Shown here one piece after another: positions 63,410 to 64,000 of a stretch of DNA of 64,000 bases (position 1 is its first letter; every line of letters begins with the position of its first letter). The DNA is taken from assembly GCA_916048095.2 (NCBI GenBank), contig OU696573.1, positions 5,671,418-5,735,417 of the forward strand. Direction: 5' to 3'. A model generated the notes under the pieces. The model did not search any database and was not told where the DNA came from. It saw only the letters and a program-made list of their open reading frames with translations. The DNA comes from Sacculina carcini (Eukaryota; Arthropoda; Thecostraca; Sacculinidae). A program made the translations under genes and the position numbers.

Positions 63410-64000
63410 TCAATCAAGAGCGACACTCACGTAATCAGAGAGGTAGGCAGGTTGCCGTCTGACTCGACCCGATCGACGTGGCTCTTCAGTAGCCGGGATA
63501 TCCTTCGTATGCGGCTCAGTCTGAATCGTGTTAACATCTCTATTACAGCCCTCAGTTCTGCTTATGGAAGATGTATCTGGAACAATAATAAGTTCTGAAC
63601 TTTCTGCTGGATGTTCGCCCACGTTGTCACCGCGGTGTTGGTGCATCGTTTTCTGTCCAATATCTGGAGTTTGTACCGAGGATGTCGTTCGGGCTGCCGG
63701 TGCCAGTCGACGAATAGACACTGTGGATTCTTTGCCGTCCTGATGTGCGACGCGAGCCCATTGCGGATTCACATGAAGGAGGCGAACTTCTTCTACTTCA
63801 TCGTCGTACTTGGAATGTCGTAACGCTTTCTTTAGCAGAGCCTGGTTATCGGCGGATAGCCATGAAGGAGTGGCTTGACCATATGTTGCTTTCCGTGGAT
63901 GAGCAAACATGCGTTCATGAGGAGTTTGATTAGTTGCGACACACAATAGAGAACGCATACTGTGGAGTGCGTCCCGTAGTACTGTTTCCCACATAACCAC
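63410..64000 (-). CDS. integrase C-terminal region of gypsy element D (runs off window)
   Basis: 196 codons to the window edge, no stop. Reads LLCVATNQTPHERMFAHPRK and LLHVNPQWARVAHQDGKE, the conserved segment after the integrase core in one gypsy lineage, then an acidic/basic tail ending RRSGRVRRQPAYLSDYV. The core and everything upstream lie beyond 64,000. Confidence 0.85.
   Translation of the reverse strand: MVMWETVLRDALHSMRSLLCVATNQTPHERMFAHPRKATYGQATPSWLSADNQALLKKALRHSKYDDEVEEVRLLHVNPQWARVAHQDGKESTVSIRRLAPAARTTSSVQTPDIGQKTMHQHRGDNVGEHPAESSELIIVPDTSSISRTEGCNRDVNTIQTEPHTKDIPATEEPRRSGRVRRQPAYLSDYVSVALD

Overview
This window is a eukaryotic, almost certainly arthropod, genomic segment made nearly entirely of transposable elements; I found no host protein-coding gene. 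The arthropod call rests on two long arrays of the pentanucleotide TTAGG (32,546-33,270 as CCTAA and 41,728-42,250 as TTAGG), the usual arthropod telomere repeat, and on element types common in arthropods: THAP-domain P-like transposons, Ty3/gypsy elements including one with an F-like envelope, L2/CR1-group LINEs, piggyBac, and CA-rich LTRs. The species cannot be told from the sequence.

Layout. 1-13.7 kb: a cluster of P-like DNA transposons, with head-to-head 5' ends, one long minus-strand copy encoding a broken THAP/P transposase (interrupted by a hAT-type MITE with a perfect 8-bp target duplication), and internally deleted plus-strand derivatives, one of which carries a tandem array of non-autonomous LTR elements (10.24-13.09 kb). 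13.7-26.2 kb: decayed Ty3/gypsy elements on the minus strand. One has gag, protease, RT/RNase H, integrase and an envelope-like frame, and it was hit by two solo LTRs and by a very young 4.6-kb LTR element (18,957-23,540). 26.2-30.4 kb: a LINE with an intact 1101-codon ORF carrying a 2A-like motif, and a 30-bp minisatellite at its 3' side. 30.7-45.8 kb: a large inverted duplication whose arms contain the opposed TTAGG arrays, a tRNA-derived SINE, P-element ends and LTR pieces. The right arm carries a 1.72-kb element with 197-bp terminal inverted repeats, and the spacer carries an L2-like LINE, a chimera of retroelement pieces and a piggyBac remnant. 46.1-52.7 kb: a LINE RNase H fragment and a decayed gypsy element primed by tRNA-Trp. 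52.7-62.3 kb: two L2-like LINE fragments, one split by a second LTR element (55,829-60,756) related to the young one. 62.3-64 kb: another LINE RNase H fragment and the 3' end of a further gypsy element running off the window.

The most unusual system is the LTR group represented at 18,957-23,540 and 55,829-60,756, plus the non-autonomous array at 10.24-13.09 kb. Directly next to the LTR these elements carry the 12-mer AGCTATTTCGGC, which is complementary to the 5' end, not the 3' end, of metazoan tRNA-Phe. In the two coding members this site is read through by the gag frame, which starts inside the LTR. Protease-pol lies in the -1 frame. The young member has a canonical G GGA AAC slippery site followed after 5 nt by a stem-loop, and the older member has a one-base variant of it followed after 6 nt by a different stem-loop.

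Most reading frames here are broken. The exceptions worth calling CDS are the LINE ORF2 at 27,061-30,366, a LINE ORF1 at 53,845-55,122, and gag of the young LTR element with its protease, RT/RNase H and integrase frames, which are separated by single lesions. Coordinates of element ends are by eye; TSD-supported ends are the most reliable.
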